64,000 nucleotides of DNA, taken from positions 62,001-126,000 of the forward strand of contig JAIETL010000005.1 in the NCBI GenBank assembly GCA_019745195.1, read 5' to 3'. Of this stretch, positions 10,651 to 20,517 are shown piece after piece. Numbering within the stretch: position 1 is the first letter of the stretch; the number at the start of each line of letters is the position of its first letter. The notes under the pieces were generated by a model. That model did not search any database and had not been told where the DNA came from. It saw nothing but the letters and a program-made list of their open reading frames with translations. A program made the position numbers and the translations under genes. Origin of the DNA: Beijerinckiaceae bacterium (GTDB lineage Bacteria > Pseudomonadota > Alphaproteobacteria > Rhizobiales > Beijerinckiaceae).

Positions 10651-11730
10651 ATGACGAGCCTCACCGACACGCCGATGCCTGTGCCGGTTCCGACCCGTAA
10701 GCCGGGGGCGGGGCGCGCGATGCGCTGGGGCAGGCTCCTCTGGCGCGAGCTGACCACGGTCGCGATCACGATCTTCGGCCTGCTGCTGGTGACCTTCTTC
10801 ATCGCCCGCGTCATCCCGATCGACCCGGTGCTCGCCGTCGTCGGCGACAATGCGCGCCCAGACGTCTACGAGAACGCCCGCATCGCGCTCGGCCTCGACA
10901 AGCCGCTCTGGCAGCAATTCGCATCCTATGTCGGCAAGGTCTTCACCGGCGATCTCGGGCGCTCCGTGCTCACCTCCAACACCGTCGTCGAGGACATCAA
11001 GCGCGTCTTTCCCGCGACGCTGGAATTGGCCACGCTCGGCACGTTGATCGGTGTTCTGCTCGGCGTGCCGCTCGGCATCGTGGCGGCGGTCAATCAGGGC
11101 CGCTGGCCCGACCAGTTCGCCCGCATCGTCGGGCTGATCGGCTATTCGATTCCCGTCTTTTGGCTCGGGCTGATGGGGCTCCTGCTGTTCTACGCCAAGC
11201 TCGGATGGGTGTCCGGCCCGGGCCGCATCGGCATCGCCTATCAGGACTTCGTCGACCCGATCACCAACATCATCATGCTGGACGCGGCCCTGCAGGGCGA
11301 ATGGGACGCGTTCCGCAACGCCTTCTCGCATCTGATCCTGCCCGCTTCGGTGCTGGGCCTGCTCAGCGTCGCCTATATCAGCCGCATGACCCGCAGCTTC
11401 ATGATCACCGAGCTGCAGCAGCAATACGTCATCGCCGCCCGTGTGAAGGGCCTGTCGGAATGGCGCGTGGTCTGGCGGCACGCCTTGCGTAACGCCGCCG
11501 TGCCGCTCGTCACCGTGATCGCGCTCTCCTACATGCATCTGCTTGAAGGTTCGGTGCTGACCGAGACGATCTTCGCCTGGCCGGGGCTCGGCCGCTACAT
11601 CACCAACTCCCTGCTCAACGCCGACATGAACGCGGTGCTCGGCGGCACGCTGGTCGTCGGTGCGGTCTTCATCGCGGTCAACCTGTTCACCGACATCCTG
11701 GCGCGCATCGCCGATCCGAGGGCGCGGTGA
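10651..11730 (+). CDS. ABC transporter permease, DppB type (cluster A)
   Basis: An inner-membrane permease of the dipeptide/nickel family, 359 residues, with six predicted membrane helices. The first is near TTVAITIFGLLLVTFF. The cytoplasmic EAA-type loop is visible as YVIAARVKGLSEWRVVWRHALRNA. The start ATG 10651 follows AGGACAGGA; an in-frame ATG 72 bases upstream lacks a good site. Its stop overlaps the ATG of the next permease as TGATG. Together with that gene it forms the heterodimeric channel. Confidence 0.9.
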   Translation: MTSLTDTPMPVPVPTRKPGAGRAMRWGRLLWRELTTVAITIFGLLLVTFFIARVIPIDPVLAVVGDNARPDVYENARIALGLDKPLWQQFASYVGKVFTGDLGRSVLTSNTVVEDIKRVFPATLELATLGTLIGVLLGVPLGIVAAVNQGRWPDQFARIVGLIGYSIPVFWLGLMGLLLFYAKLGWVSGPGRIGIAYQDFVDPITNIIMLDAALQGEWDAFRNAFSHLILPASVLGLLSVAYISRMTRSFMITELQQQYVIAARVKGLSEWRVVWRHALRNAAVPLVTVIALSYMHLLEGSVLTETIFAWPGLGRYITNSLLNADMNAVLGGTLVVGAVFIAVNLFTDILARIADPRAR

Positions 11731-12626
11731 TGGCCGTAACCTCCCGAACAGCCTGGCTCACCACCGACTCGCCGACCTCCCGACGGCAGGCGCGGCTGGG
11801 TCAACTCTACCGGCAATGGCTCGCTTTCCGGCGCAACCGGCTTGCGCTGGCCGGGCTCGGCATCGTCGTCGCGCTGCTGCTGATCGCGGCCTTCGCGCCG
11901 CTGCTGGCGCCGCAGGACCCGCTCGCGCAAAACCTGCCGGGCCGGCTCCAGCCGCCGTCATGGCAGCATCTTTTCGGCACCGACTCGCTTGGCCGCGACA
12001 TCTACAGCCGCATTGTCTACGGCACCCGCGTCACGCTGGTCATCGTCATCCTCGTCGTCATCCTGGTGGGGCCGATCGGCCTTTTGATCGGCGCGGCCTC
12101 GGGCTATCTCGGCGGCTGGGTCGATCGGCTCCTGATGCGCATCACCGACGTCTTCCTCGCCTTCCCCCGGCTCGTGCTGGCGCTTGCCTTCGTCGCCGCC
12201 CTGGGGCCGGGGCTGGAGAACGCGGTCATCGCCATCGCCATCACCGCCTGGCCGCCCTATGCCCGCGTCGCCCGGGCCGAGACGCTGATCATCCGCAGCC
12301 AGGACTATATCGCGGCCGTGCGCCTGCAGGGCGCCTCGCAATGGCGCATCGTCTGGAAGCATGTCGTGCCCATGTGCCTGCCCTCGCTCATCGTGCGCAC
12401 CACACTCGACATGGCTGGCATCATCCTCACCGCCGCGGGCCTCGGCTTCCTCGGCCTCGGCGCGCAGCCGCCGATCCCGGAATGGGGCGCGATGATCTCG
12501 GCCGGCCGCGAGCAGATCTTCGACCAGTGGTGGGTCGCGACCTTTCCGGGGCTGGCCATCTGCATCGTCGCGCTCGGCTTCAACCTGCTCGGCGATGGCC
12601 TGCGCGACGTGATGGACCAACGATGA
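11730..12626 (+). CDS. ABC transporter permease, DppC type (cluster A)
   Basis: The second channel subunit, about 298 residues. It has the characteristic N-terminal cytoplasmic stretch, a first membrane helix (LAGLGIVVALLLIAAFAPLL), the DppC landmark FGTDSLGRDIYSRIVYGTR, and an EAA-like loop (YIAAVRLQGASQWRIVWKH). ATG 11730 is chosen; a GTG directly before it is possible. Coupling is tight on both sides, by TGATG upstream and ATGA with the ATPase gene downstream. Confidence 0.9.
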   Translation: MAVTSRTAWLTTDSPTSRRQARLGQLYRQWLAFRRNRLALAGLGIVVALLLIAAFAPLLAPQDPLAQNLPGRLQPPSWQHLFGTDSLGRDIYSRIVYGTRVTLVIVILVVILVGPIGLLIGAASGYLGGWVDRLLMRITDVFLAFPRLVLALAFVAALGPGLENAVIAIAITAWPPYARVARAETLIIRSQDYIAAVRLQGASQWRIVWKHVVPMCLPSLIVRTTLDMAGIILTAAGLGFLGLGAQPPIPEWGAMISAGREQIFDQWWVATFPGLAICIVALGFNLLGDGLRDVMDQR

Positions 12627-13497
12627 GCATGCCGGTCGCCGCCAACGCCAACGAGCAGCCTTTGCTCGAACTCGACGATCTCCGGGTCGATTTCCACACG
12701 CCTACTGGCATCGTCAACGCCGTGCGCGGCCTGTCCTTCACGCTGGGGCGCGAGCGGCTCGGCATCGTCGGCGAATCCGGTTCCGGCAAGTCGATGACCG
12801 GCCGCGCGATCCTCGACCTGATCCCGTATCCGGGCGTGGTCAGCGCCGGCCGCATGGCCTATCGCGGCCAGAACCTGCTGACGATGGACAAGCGCAGCCG
12901 CCGCAAGCTGCGCGGCCGCCACATCTCGATGGTGATGCAGGATCCGAAGTTCTCGCTGAACCCGGTGCAGACCGTCGGCACGCAGATCGCCGAGGCCTAT
13001 CGCGTCCACCACAAGGCGAGCGCCCGCGAGGCGAGGGAGCGCAGCCTGTCCATGCTGGAGGCCGTGCAGATCAGGGAGCCCGCGCGCGTCTACGACCTTT
13101 ACCCGCACGAGGTCTCGGGCGGCATGGGCCAGCGCGTCATGATCGCGATGATGCTGATCGCCGAACCCGAGATCCTGATCGCCGACGAGCCGACCTCGGC
13201 GCTCGACGTCACGGTGCAGTTGCAGGTGCTGAAGATTCTCGACGATCTCGTCACCAGCCGCGGCATGGGGCTTATCTTCATCAGCCACGATCTGCACCTC
13301 GTACAGTCCTTCTGCGACCGGGTGATCGTGATGTATGGCGGCAAGGCGATGGAGACGCTGCCCGCCGCCGAGCTCTCCGATGAAGGCGCCCGCAGCCGCC
13401 GCCATCCCTATACGCTGGGCCTGCTCGGCTGCCTGCCGGAGCTCGACAGGCCGAAGGGCAAGCTCGCGACGTTGACCCGTGATCCGGCATGGCTGGC

Positions 13498-13501
<4 letters not shown>
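12623..13501 (+). CDS. ABC transporter ATPase, DppD type (cluster A)
   Basis: The first ATPase of the importer, 292 residues. The Walker A motif is GESGSGKS (50-57), the signature is EVSGGMGQRV, Walker B is ILIADEPTSALD, and the switch His is in ISHDLHL. The signature reads SGGMGQ rather than the commoner SGGQ/SGGMRQ, a mild variant. It starts at ATG overlapping the permease stop and ends with ATGA overlap into the second ATPase. The protein stops shortly after the regulatory segment and lacks the Cys-rich oligopeptide C-terminal extension seen in the cluster B ATPases. Confidence 0.9.
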
Positions 13502-14265
<764 letters not shown>

Positions 14266-14271
14266 AATACC

Positions 14272-14348
14272 CGTCATTGCGAGCGCAGCGAAGCAATCCA
14301 GGCGTCTCGCGCCGACCTCTGGATTGCTTCGCTGCGCTCGCAATGACG
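14272..14348. repeat. Palindromic repeat, CATTGCGAG family (copy 1)
   Basis: A 77-base inverted repeat opening with CGTCATTGCGAGCGCAGCG and closing with its complement, around a short variable centre. Related copies lie at 25773-25860, 44192-44267 and 63813-63900. It follows the last cluster A gene and could act as a transcript end. Confidence 0.85.
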
Positions 14349-14461
14349 ACAGGGCGACGATGCCCGTCGTCCAAAGCGTTTGGCATCGGGCCTGCTTGGT
14401 CGCATTGTCGTCGCAGCTCTGGGTTCGATTGCACCGGAGCCGATACGGAGCCTGGATACCC

Positions 14462-15967
14462 ATGGACGCCATCGTAGACCGCGCCATCCGCCCGGAGGCC
14501 GCGCCGCAGCGCACGCCGGTGCCGCCCTTCGACCTCGTCATCTTCGGTGCGAGCGGCGATCTCGCCCTGCGAAAACTCTTCCCGGCGCTGGCCCAGCGCA
14601 ATACCGAAGGCGTGCTGCCACCCGAAAGCCGCATCCTTGCCATCGTCCGCAAGGACGAGGACGTCGTGGGGCTGCCCGATCAGATCGCCGGACGGTTGAA
14701 GGAGGAGGGCCTCGCCGCCGACCAGATCGAGGGCTTTTTGCGCCGGCTGACCATGGTTCAGGCCGATGCGCTGAAGCCGGAGACGTTCGAGGCGCTGAAG
14801 ACGGCGCTGGGCGACACCGACCGTGTCCGCTCCTTCTACCTGTCGACCCCGCCCGATCTGTTCATCCCGATCTGCCAGAACCTCGCCAAGGCGGAGATCC
14901 TGACGCCGACCTCGCGCGTCATCCTGGAGAAGCCGCTCGGCCGCGACCTCGCTTCCGCGCGCGAGATCAACGACGCTGTCGCCGCGATCCTGCCCGAAAG
15001 CCGGACCTACCGGATCGACCATTATCTCGGCAAGGAGACGGTCCAGAACCTGCTCGTGCTGCGCTTCGCCAACACGCTGTTCGAGCGCTCCTGGTCGAGC
15101 CGCGACATCGACAACATCCAGATCACGGTGGCCGAGACCGTAGGCTTGGAGACCCGCGCCGGCTATTACGACAAGGCCGGCCATATGCGCGACATGGTCC
15201 AGAACCACGTCATGCAGCTTCTCTGCCTCTTCGCCATCGAGCCGCCCAACATGCTGGAGGCCGATGCGGTGCGCGACGAGAAAGTCAGGGTGCTGAAAGC
15301 GCTGCGGCCCATCGTCGGCCCCGATGTCCAGCGCCACACGGTGCGCGGGCAGTATGGGCCGGGCCAGAGCGAGGGCCAGCGCGTGCGCGGCTATGCCGAC
15401 GAACTCGGCCATGCCTCCAACACCGAGACCTTCGTGGCGATCCGCTGCGAGCTCGACACCTGGCGCTGGGCCGGCGTGCCGATCTATCTGCGCACCGGCA
15501 AGCGCATGGCGCAGCGCTATTCCGAGATCGCCGTGACCTTCAAGCCGGTGCCGCATTCCATCTTTGGGCAGGGCGGGGGCTGCGACAGGCTCGACGCCAA
15601 CCGCCTCGTCATCCGGCTCCAGCCCAATGACGGCGTCCAGCTTCAGCTCATGATGAAGGTGCCCGGCTCCGGCAAGCTGAAGATCGTGCCGCGCCAGCTC
15701 GATCTGCGCTACGAGACCGCCTTCGACGTGCGCACGCCCGACGCCTATGAGCGGCTGCTGACCGACGTGATCCGCGGCGACCAGACCCTCTTCATGCGCC
15801 GCGACGAGGTCGAGCAGGCCTGGGCCTGGATCGACCCGATCATCGCCGGCTGGCAGGAATACGCGCCGCAGCCGCATCGCTACGCCGCCGGCTCATGGGG
15901 GCCGTCGCAGGCGATCGGGCTGATCGAACGCGACGGCCGCTCCTGGGCCGATCCGGATTTCGTCTGA
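14462..15967 (+). CDS. zwf: Glucose-6-phosphate 1-dehydrogenase
   Basis: Oxidises glucose-6-phosphate to 6-phosphogluconolactone with NAD(P)+, the entry into the Entner-Doudoroff and pentose phosphate routes. The 501-residue protein has the nucleotide-binding motif GASGDLALRK (29-38), EKPLGRD (156-162) and the active-site motif RIDHYLGKE (184-192) with the catalytic His. Length is normal for the family. ATG 14462 is chosen; a longer open frame upstream runs into the repeat. The stop overlaps the pgl start as TGATG, so the two are co-translated. Confidence 0.97.
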   Translation: MDAIVDRAIRPEAAPQRTPVPPFDLVIFGASGDLALRKLFPALAQRNTEGVLPPESRILAIVRKDEDVVGLPDQIAGRLKEEGLAADQIEGFLRRLTMVQADALKPETFEALKTALGDTDRVRSFYLSTPPDLFIPICQNLAKAEILTPTSRVILEKPLGRDLASAREINDAVAAILPESRTYRIDHYLGKETVQNLLVLRFANTLFERSWSSRDIDNIQITVAETVGLETRAGYYDKAGHMRDMVQNHVMQLLCLFAIEPPNMLEADAVRDEKVRVLKALRPIVGPDVQRHTVRGQYGPGQSEGQRVRGYADELGHASNTETFVAIRCELDTWRWAGVPIYLRTGKRMAQRYSEIAVTFKPVPHSIFGQGGGCDRLDANRLVIRLQPNDGVQLQLMMKVPGSGKLKIVPRQLDLRYETAFDVRTPDAYERLLTDVIRGDQTLFMRRDEVEQAWAWIDPIIAGWQEYAPQPHRYAAGSWGPSQAIGLIERDGRSWADPDFV

Positions 15968-16668
15968 TGGCCATTCACGAGGCCGCGGCCGGGCCGGTCG
16001 CCTGGCACCGCTTCGAGGCGTTGGGCGACGCGTCGGAGGCGCTGGCCGAGGCCGTCGCGATCAGGCTTGCGGCCGTGATAGAGGCGCGTGGCGCAGCGCT
16101 GATCGCCGTGCCGGGCGGCACGACGCCGGCGCGTTTCCTCGCGGCGCTGGGCGCGCACGATGTGGCTTGGGACAAGGTCACGCTCCTGCCGACAGACGAG
16201 CGCTTCGTTTCGCCCGGCGACGCCGCCTCGAACGAACGCATGATCCGCGCGAGCTTCGCGCCGCTGGCGCAGGACAGGGCGCGCTTCCTGTCCTTTCACG
16301 ACCATGGCGACGATCTCGAAACCGCCGCCAGTGCGATATCCGGCGCGCTGGCCGATCTGCCGCCGATCGACATCCTCGTCGGCGGCATGGGCGCGGATGG
16401 TCACATCGCCTCGCTCTTCCCCGGCGACGCCGACGCGCTGGGCGCGGACCCGGCGCATCACGCGGTCGCCGCCCGCCCGCCCGGCCTGCCGGAGCGCATC
16501 TCGTTGTCGCCCTCGCGACTTGCCGAGGCAGGCTGGGCGGCGCTGCTGGTTTCGGGCGCGGAGAAGCAGCAGACGCTGGCCAGCGCCCAGGCGCTGCCCG
16601 CGTCCTTTCCCGTCGGTATTCTGCTCGGTCGGCCGCAGGGGCTCGACGTCTACTGGAGCAAGGTCTAA
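15967..16668 (+). CDS. pgl: 6-phosphogluconolactonase
   Basis: Hydrolyses 6-phosphogluconolactone to 6-phosphogluconate, the step after zwf. The 233-residue DevB-type protein shows PGGTTPARFLAAL near residue 50, the LLPTDERFV block and the GGMGADGHIASLFPG motif. ATG 15967 overlaps the zwf stop. The eda gene follows after 38 bases, so the three probably form one operon. Confidence 0.95.
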   Translation: MAIHEAAAGPVAWHRFEALGDASEALAEAVAIRLAAVIEARGAALIAVPGGTTPARFLAALGAHDVAWDKVTLLPTDERFVSPGDAASNERMIRASFAPLAQDRARFLSFHDHGDDLETAASAISGALADLPPIDILVGGMGADGHIASLFPGDADALGADPAHHAVAARPPGLPERISLSPSRLAEAGWAALLVSGAEKQQTLASAQALPASFPVGILLGRPQGLDVYWSKV

Positions 16669-16706
16669 GTCGTTCCGGTCCTTTCAATCGATTGAAGAGT
16701 TCCGCT

Positions 16707-17351
16707 ATGGATGAAGCCGCCGCCATCGCCCGCCTTCAGGCCTGCGGCATCGTGCCCGTGGTGGTGATCGAGGACGCGCATCTGGCCGCGCCGCTCGCCC
16801 GCGCTCTGCTGGCCGGCGGCATCGACGTGATCGAGGTCACCCTGCGACGCCCGGCCGCGCTCGCCGCGCTGGAGACGATCGCGCGCGAGGTCTCCGGCAT
16901 CCTCCCGGTCGCCGGGACGGTGGTGACGCCGGCTCAGGTCGTCGATGTGAAGGAGGCCGGCGCGCAGGCCGTGGTCAGCCCCGGTTTCAGCGAGGCGGTC
17001 GACGATGCGACGCGCGCCGCAGGACTGCCCTGGCTGCCGGGCGTCGCGACGGCGTCCGACTGCATGCGCGCGGTCTCGGCCGGCCGCCTGACCTGCAAAT
17101 TCTTCCCCGCCGAGCAGGCCGGCGGCACGGCGACGCTGAAGGCGTTGTCCGGCCCGTTCCCGCAGATGCGCTTCTGCCCGACCGGCGGCGTGAGCCTGAC
17201 CAATCTCGGCGACTACCTCGCTTTGAAACAGGTTCTCTGCGTCGGCGGGTCTTGGCTCGTTCCTGCGGACGCCATCGCCAATCGCGATTGGGCGCGGGTG
17301 ACGCAACTGGCGAGGGAAGCGCGCGAGAAGGTCGCGGCGCTGCGGGGGTGA
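16707..17351 (+). CDS. eda: KDPG/KHG aldolase
   Basis: 2-dehydro-3-deoxyphosphogluconate aldolase cleaves KDPG to pyruvate and glyceraldehyde-3-phosphate, the last Entner-Doudoroff step. The 214-residue class I aldolase shows Glu43 and Arg47 in IEVTLRR, the phosphate-binding region after PVAGTVVTP, and Schiff-base Lys131 in CKFFPAE. ATG 16707 gives the family N-terminus. The phosphogluconate dehydratase gene edd, usually its partner, is not next to it. The gene ends three bases before a convergent gene. Confidence 0.95.
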   Translation: MDEAAAIARLQACGIVPVVVIEDAHLAAPLARALLAGGIDVIEVTLRRPAALAALETIAREVSGILPVAGTVVTPAQVVDVKEAGAQAVVSPGFSEAVDDATRAAGLPWLPGVATASDCMRAVSAGRLTCKFFPAEQAGGTATLKALSGPFPQMRFCPTGGVSLTNLGDYLALKQVLCVGGSWLVPADAIANRDWARVTQLAREAREKVAALRG

Positions 17352-17354
17352 GCC

Positions 17355-17687
17355 TCACTTCCGGCAGGCGAAGGGCAGGAACGTGCTGCCCATGCCCTCG
17401 TTCATCGCCATCAGGACGAGGATGTTGGCGAGGTCGAGTTCCTCCTTCGAGCGCGGGCAGACATCGCCCGGCGTCGGGCAGCCCGAGGCGAGGAAGGCTT
17501 CGTGCCGCGCGATGAATTCCGGACTCAGTCCCGTCCTGCCGCGCTTAGCCAGCGCCTGCGTCCAGGCCTTGCCATAGCGCTCGCATTTGACCGCAGGCCA
17601 GTTCTCGATGCGGCTGACCTGCGCCTTGGCCGGCGCAAGCCCGGCGAGCAGCAGGCCGAACGCTGCGATCGAAAGCGCGCGCCTCAC
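17355..17687 (-). CDS. Small secreted Cys-containing protein of unknown function
   Basis: A 110-residue protein with a signal peptide (MRRALSIAAFGLLLAGL, cleavage likely after AKAQ). The mature part has four cysteines (VKCERY, SGCPTP, DVCPRS, FACRK), which could form two disulfides in the periplasm. I do not recognise a named domain. Its ATG overlaps the stop of the FAD-dependent oxidase upstream as ATGA, so the two are co-translated. Function is unknown. Confidence 0.7.
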   Translation of the reverse strand: MRRALSIAAFGLLLAGLAPAKAQVSRIENWPAVKCERYGKAWTQALAKRGRTGLSPEFIARHEAFLASGCPTPGDVCPRSKEELDLANILVLMAMNEGMGSTFLPFACRK

Positions 17688-18787
17688 GCCAGCCGCTCCA
17701 CCACCAGATCGGCGATGGCGAGCGAACTGGTCAGCCCCGGGCTCTCGATGCCGAGCAGGTTGACGAGGTTCGCCACGCGATGGACCGCCGGCCCGTCGAT
17801 CCGGAAATCCGGCATCGGCTCGCTCTGCGAATGCAGCTTCGGCCGGATGCCGGCATAGTCGGCGACGAGCGCGCCGTCCGGCAGCGCCGGCCAGTAGGTC
17901 CGGATCGCCGCGTAGAACCTGTCAGCCCGCGTCGGATCGACGATCAGATCCTGATCGTGCTCGACCCATTCGACGTCGGGCCCGAACTTCACCCGCCCCG
18001 CCATGTCGATGGTGGCGTGAATCCCTAAACCCGCGGCCTCTGGGATCGGGTAGACCAGATGTGAAAACGGCTGCTTGCCGAGCAGCGAGAAGTAGTTGCC
18101 CTTGGCGTAGTGCTGGACCGGCACATGCTCGGGCGGAAACCCCGAGAGCTTGCCCAGCAGGCGCGGCGCGCCGTGGCCGGCGGCGTTCACCACTGTCCTG
18201 ACCGTGTAGGTCGCCGGGTCCTCGCCGCCGAAATCGACGCTGAACCCGTCTCCCTCGCGCCGCCAGCCGGCGATCGGCGTGTTCAGCGCCAGCGATCCGC
18301 CCGCCGCCTCGGAGTCTCCGAGCAGCGACAGCATCAGCGCGTGGCTGTCGACGACGCCGGTCTCGGGCGAGAGCAGCGCGATCTCGCAGGTTACCTCCGG
18401 CTCCATCGCCCTGGCCTGCGCCGCGTCGACCCAGCGCAGGCTGTCGACGCCGGACGCGGTGGCGCGCGCCAGGATCGTCTCCAGCACAGGCTTCTGAGCG
18501 GCGGATGTGGCGACGATCAGCTTGCCGCAGGCCTTGTGCGGCAGTCCGCGCTCGCGGAGATAGGCGTAGAGGAGCTTGCGTCCCTCGACGCAGACCTGCG
18601 CCTTCAGCGAGCCCGGCGGATAATAGATGCCGGCATGGATGACCTCTGAGTTGCGCGCCGAGGTCTGCGTGCCGATGCCGTCCGCGGCCTCGGCGATCAC
18701 GACCTCGCGCCCGGCCAGCGCCAGCGCGCGGGCGCAGGCGAGGCCGACGACGCCGGCCCCGATGACGAGGCAGTCGATGTCGGTCAC
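17684..18787 (-). CDS. FAD-dependent oxidoreductase, L-2-hydroxyglutarate oxidase-like
   Basis: A 367-residue flavoprotein of the DAO/LhgO family. FAD is bound by the N-terminal GAGVVGLACARAL motif; SARNSEVIHAGIYYPPGS after it is typical of L-2-hydroxyglutarate dehydrogenases. The C-terminus shows YAGIRPKL and GIESPGLTSSLAIA, also family landmarks. The GTG start at 18787 is chosen because MTDIDCLVIGAG is the expected N-terminus and AAGGGGG stands five bases upstream. That ribosome-binding site belongs to the end of the neighbouring palindromic repeat. The substrate could be L-2-hydroxyglutarate or a related 2-hydroxy or amino acid. Confidence 0.85.
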   Translation of the reverse strand: MTDIDCLVIGAGVVGLACARALALAGREVVIAEAADGIGTQTSARNSEVIHAGIYYPPGSLKAQVCVEGRKLLYAYLRERGLPHKACGKLIVATSAAQKPVLETILARATASGVDSLRWVDAAQARAMEPEVTCEIALLSPETGVVDSHALMLSLLGDSEAAGGSLALNTPIAGWRREGDGFSVDFGGEDPATYTVRTVVNAAGHGAPRLLGKLSGFPPEHVPVQHYAKGNYFSLLGKQPFSHLVYPIPEAAGLGIHATIDMAGRVKFGPDVEWVEHDQDLIVDPTRADRFYAAIRTYWPALPDGALVADYAGIRPKLHSQSEPMPDFRIDGPAVHRVANLVNLLGIESPGLTSSLAIADLVVERLA

Positions 18788-18793
18788 GGGCAC

Positions 18794-18958
18794 CCCCTTC
18801 TCCCCTTGCGGGAGAAGGTGGCGCGCAGCGCCGGATGAGGGGTTGCACCGCCCTTGCCGAACGGACGACGGCAATCGCAATTGTGCGACAAAGCGCAGCG
18901 CGACCCCTCATCCGTCAGCGCTGCGCGCTGCCACCTTCTCCCGCAAGGGGAGAAGGGA
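18794..18958. repeat. Palindromic repeat, CCCTTCTCCC family (copy 1)
   Basis: Two inverted arms (18794-18842 and about 18902-18958) contain CCCTTCTCCCCTTGCGGGAG and its complement, with ATGAGGG and CCCTCAT at the inner edges. The unique centre is about 60 bases. The 18793-18799 end supplies the ribosome-binding site of the oxidase gene at 18787. Confidence 0.85.
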
Positions 18959-18980
18959 GCGCTCCCGGCGGCAACCATCC

Positions 18981-20165
18981 TCAGGCGTGCCTGGGCATCG
19001 CCATTTCGACGAGGCTCGCCCAATAGGTCACGCCGACGGGGATCGCCGCGTCGTTGAACTCGTAGGCCGGGTGGTGGACGCCGGCGGAATCGCCGTTGCC
19101 CATCATGATGTAGGCGCCCGGCCGCTCCTCCAGCATGAAGGAGAAATCCTCCGAGCCCATGGTCGGCGGAACCTCGGTGTCGATCGCGTCCTTGCTGAAG
19201 GCGCTGCGCACGGCGCTGGTGACGAAATCGGTCTGGCCGGCATGGTTGAAGGTCACCGGATAGCCGCGCTCATAGTCGATCTCGGCGCTAAGGCCGAAGG
19301 CCAGAGCCGTGCCGTTGACGATCTCGCGGAAGCGCTTCTCGGCGAGGTCGCGCATTCCGGCTGAGAGCGTGCGCACGGTGCCCTTGATCTCGACATGCTG
19401 GGGAATGACGTTGAAGGCCTCGCCCGCCTTGAACGCCGTTACCGAGACGACCACGGAATCGAGCGGATCGGCATTGCGCGAGGAGATGGTCTGCAGCGAG
19501 GTGACGAGCTGGCAGGCGGCCACCAGCGGGTCGATCGTCTCGTGCGGCTTGGCGGCGTGGCCGCCGCGCCCCTCGAGCTTGAGCAAAAAGCGGTCGGCCG
19601 CAGCCATCATCGCGCCCTTGCGGATCGCGAACCGGCCGATCGGGATGCCCGGCATGTTGTGCAGGCCGTAGACCTCCTGCACGCCGAAACGCTCCATCAG
19701 CCCGTCCTGGCACATCTCTCGCCCGCCTGCGCCGCCCTCTTCGGCCGGCTGGAAGATCATGATCGCGGTGCCATCGAAATCGCGCGTCTGCGCCAGGTAC
19801 TTCGCCGCGCCGAGCAGCATGGCGGTGTGCCCGTCATGGCCGCAGGCGTGCATCTTGCCAGGCACGGAAGAGCGGTGCTCCAGATTGGTCTCCTCATGGA
19901 TCGGCAGTGCGTCCATGTCGGCGCGCAGGCCGATGACCTTGCCGGAGCCTGCGCCCGAACTCGCACCCTTGCCCTTGATCACGCCGACGACGCCGGTGCG
20001 GCCGATGCCGGTGACGACCTCGTCGACGCCCCATTCCCGCAGCTTGTCGGCGACGATGCCGGCCGTGCGCTGCACGTCGTACATCAGCTCGGGGTGCTTG
20101 TGGAAGTCGCGGCGGATCGCGGTGATCTCAGGGCTGAGCGCGGCGATCAGGTCGGATTTGGGCAT
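18981..20165 (-). CDS. M20 family amidohydrolase (hippurate hydrolase/aminoacylase-like)
   Basis: A 394-residue zinc or cobalt-dependent amidohydrolase that removes acyl groups from N-acyl amino acids. Motifs are GLRADMDALPIHEETN, HACGHDGHTAML and the catalytic PAEEGGAGGREM. The dimerisation-domain signature GRGGHAAKPHETIDP follows, with FSFMLEERPG near the end. Start ATG 20165 is preceded by GAGGAC, and a much longer upstream frame is not supported. It lies close to an ArgE-family deacylase and peptide transporters. The natural substrate is not determined. Confidence 0.9.
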   Translation of the reverse strand: MPKSDLIAALSPEITAIRRDFHKHPELMYDVQRTAGIVADKLREWGVDEVVTGIGRTGVVGVIKGKGASSGAGSGKVIGLRADMDALPIHEETNLEHRSSVPGKMHACGHDGHTAMLLGAAKYLAQTRDFDGTAIMIFQPAEEGGAGGREMCQDGLMERFGVQEVYGLHNMPGIPIGRFAIRKGAMMAAADRFLLKLEGRGGHAAKPHETIDPLVAACQLVTSLQTISSRNADPLDSVVVSVTAFKAGEAFNVIPQHVEIKGTVRTLSAGMRDLAEKRFREIVNGTALAFGLSAEIDYERGYPVTFNHAGQTDFVTSAVRSAFSKDAIDTEVPPTMGSEDFSFMLEERPGAYIMMGNGDSAGVHHPAYEFNDAAIPVGVTYWASLVEMAMPRHA

Positions 20166-20517
20166 TGTCGTCCTCGGGCGAAAAGCGCGGCGGGCTGTCT
20201 GCGATGGGCGCAAACTAGCGGCGCAGCGATGCGCTGTCCAAGCCGATTGCCGCATGAGGGGGCGGAGCGGGCGGAATAGGGCAGGCGACCGGCGCGTGGG
20301 GCGGCAGATCTGTCGGCGGTGTGATTGAGTCGTTTGAAGATGATCATGGCGGTATCGGGCTGTTTCCATTTGATGGCGAGCAAGAACGCCAGGCGCATTC
20401 CGCATCGCCTGCCATGATTTGGCCTTGCCTTGTGAATAGGTCGCCAGATCAGCGCTCGGCCAGACCAGAATTGGTGGCCTGAGCTTTCCTCTCCTCCCAT
20501 CTCATGTCTGGACTGAA
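20166..20517. other. Intergenic region with no recognised gene
   Basis: This 352-base divergent spacer separates the M20 hydrolase (minus) from the secreted peptidase (plus) and must hold promoters for both. It contains short open frames on both strands, but none has family-like composition or a good ribosome-binding site. I see no repeat element and no clear -35/-10 pair. Confidence 0.5.

Noticed and set aside
14420-14445. A GGTTCGATTGCACC stretch resembling a tRNA T-arm
   Set aside because: No acceptor, D or anticodon arms can be folded around it.
20166-20517. Degenerate transposase or integrase in the spacer
   Set aside because: The small open frames have no recognisable transposase residues and no inverted-repeat ends.
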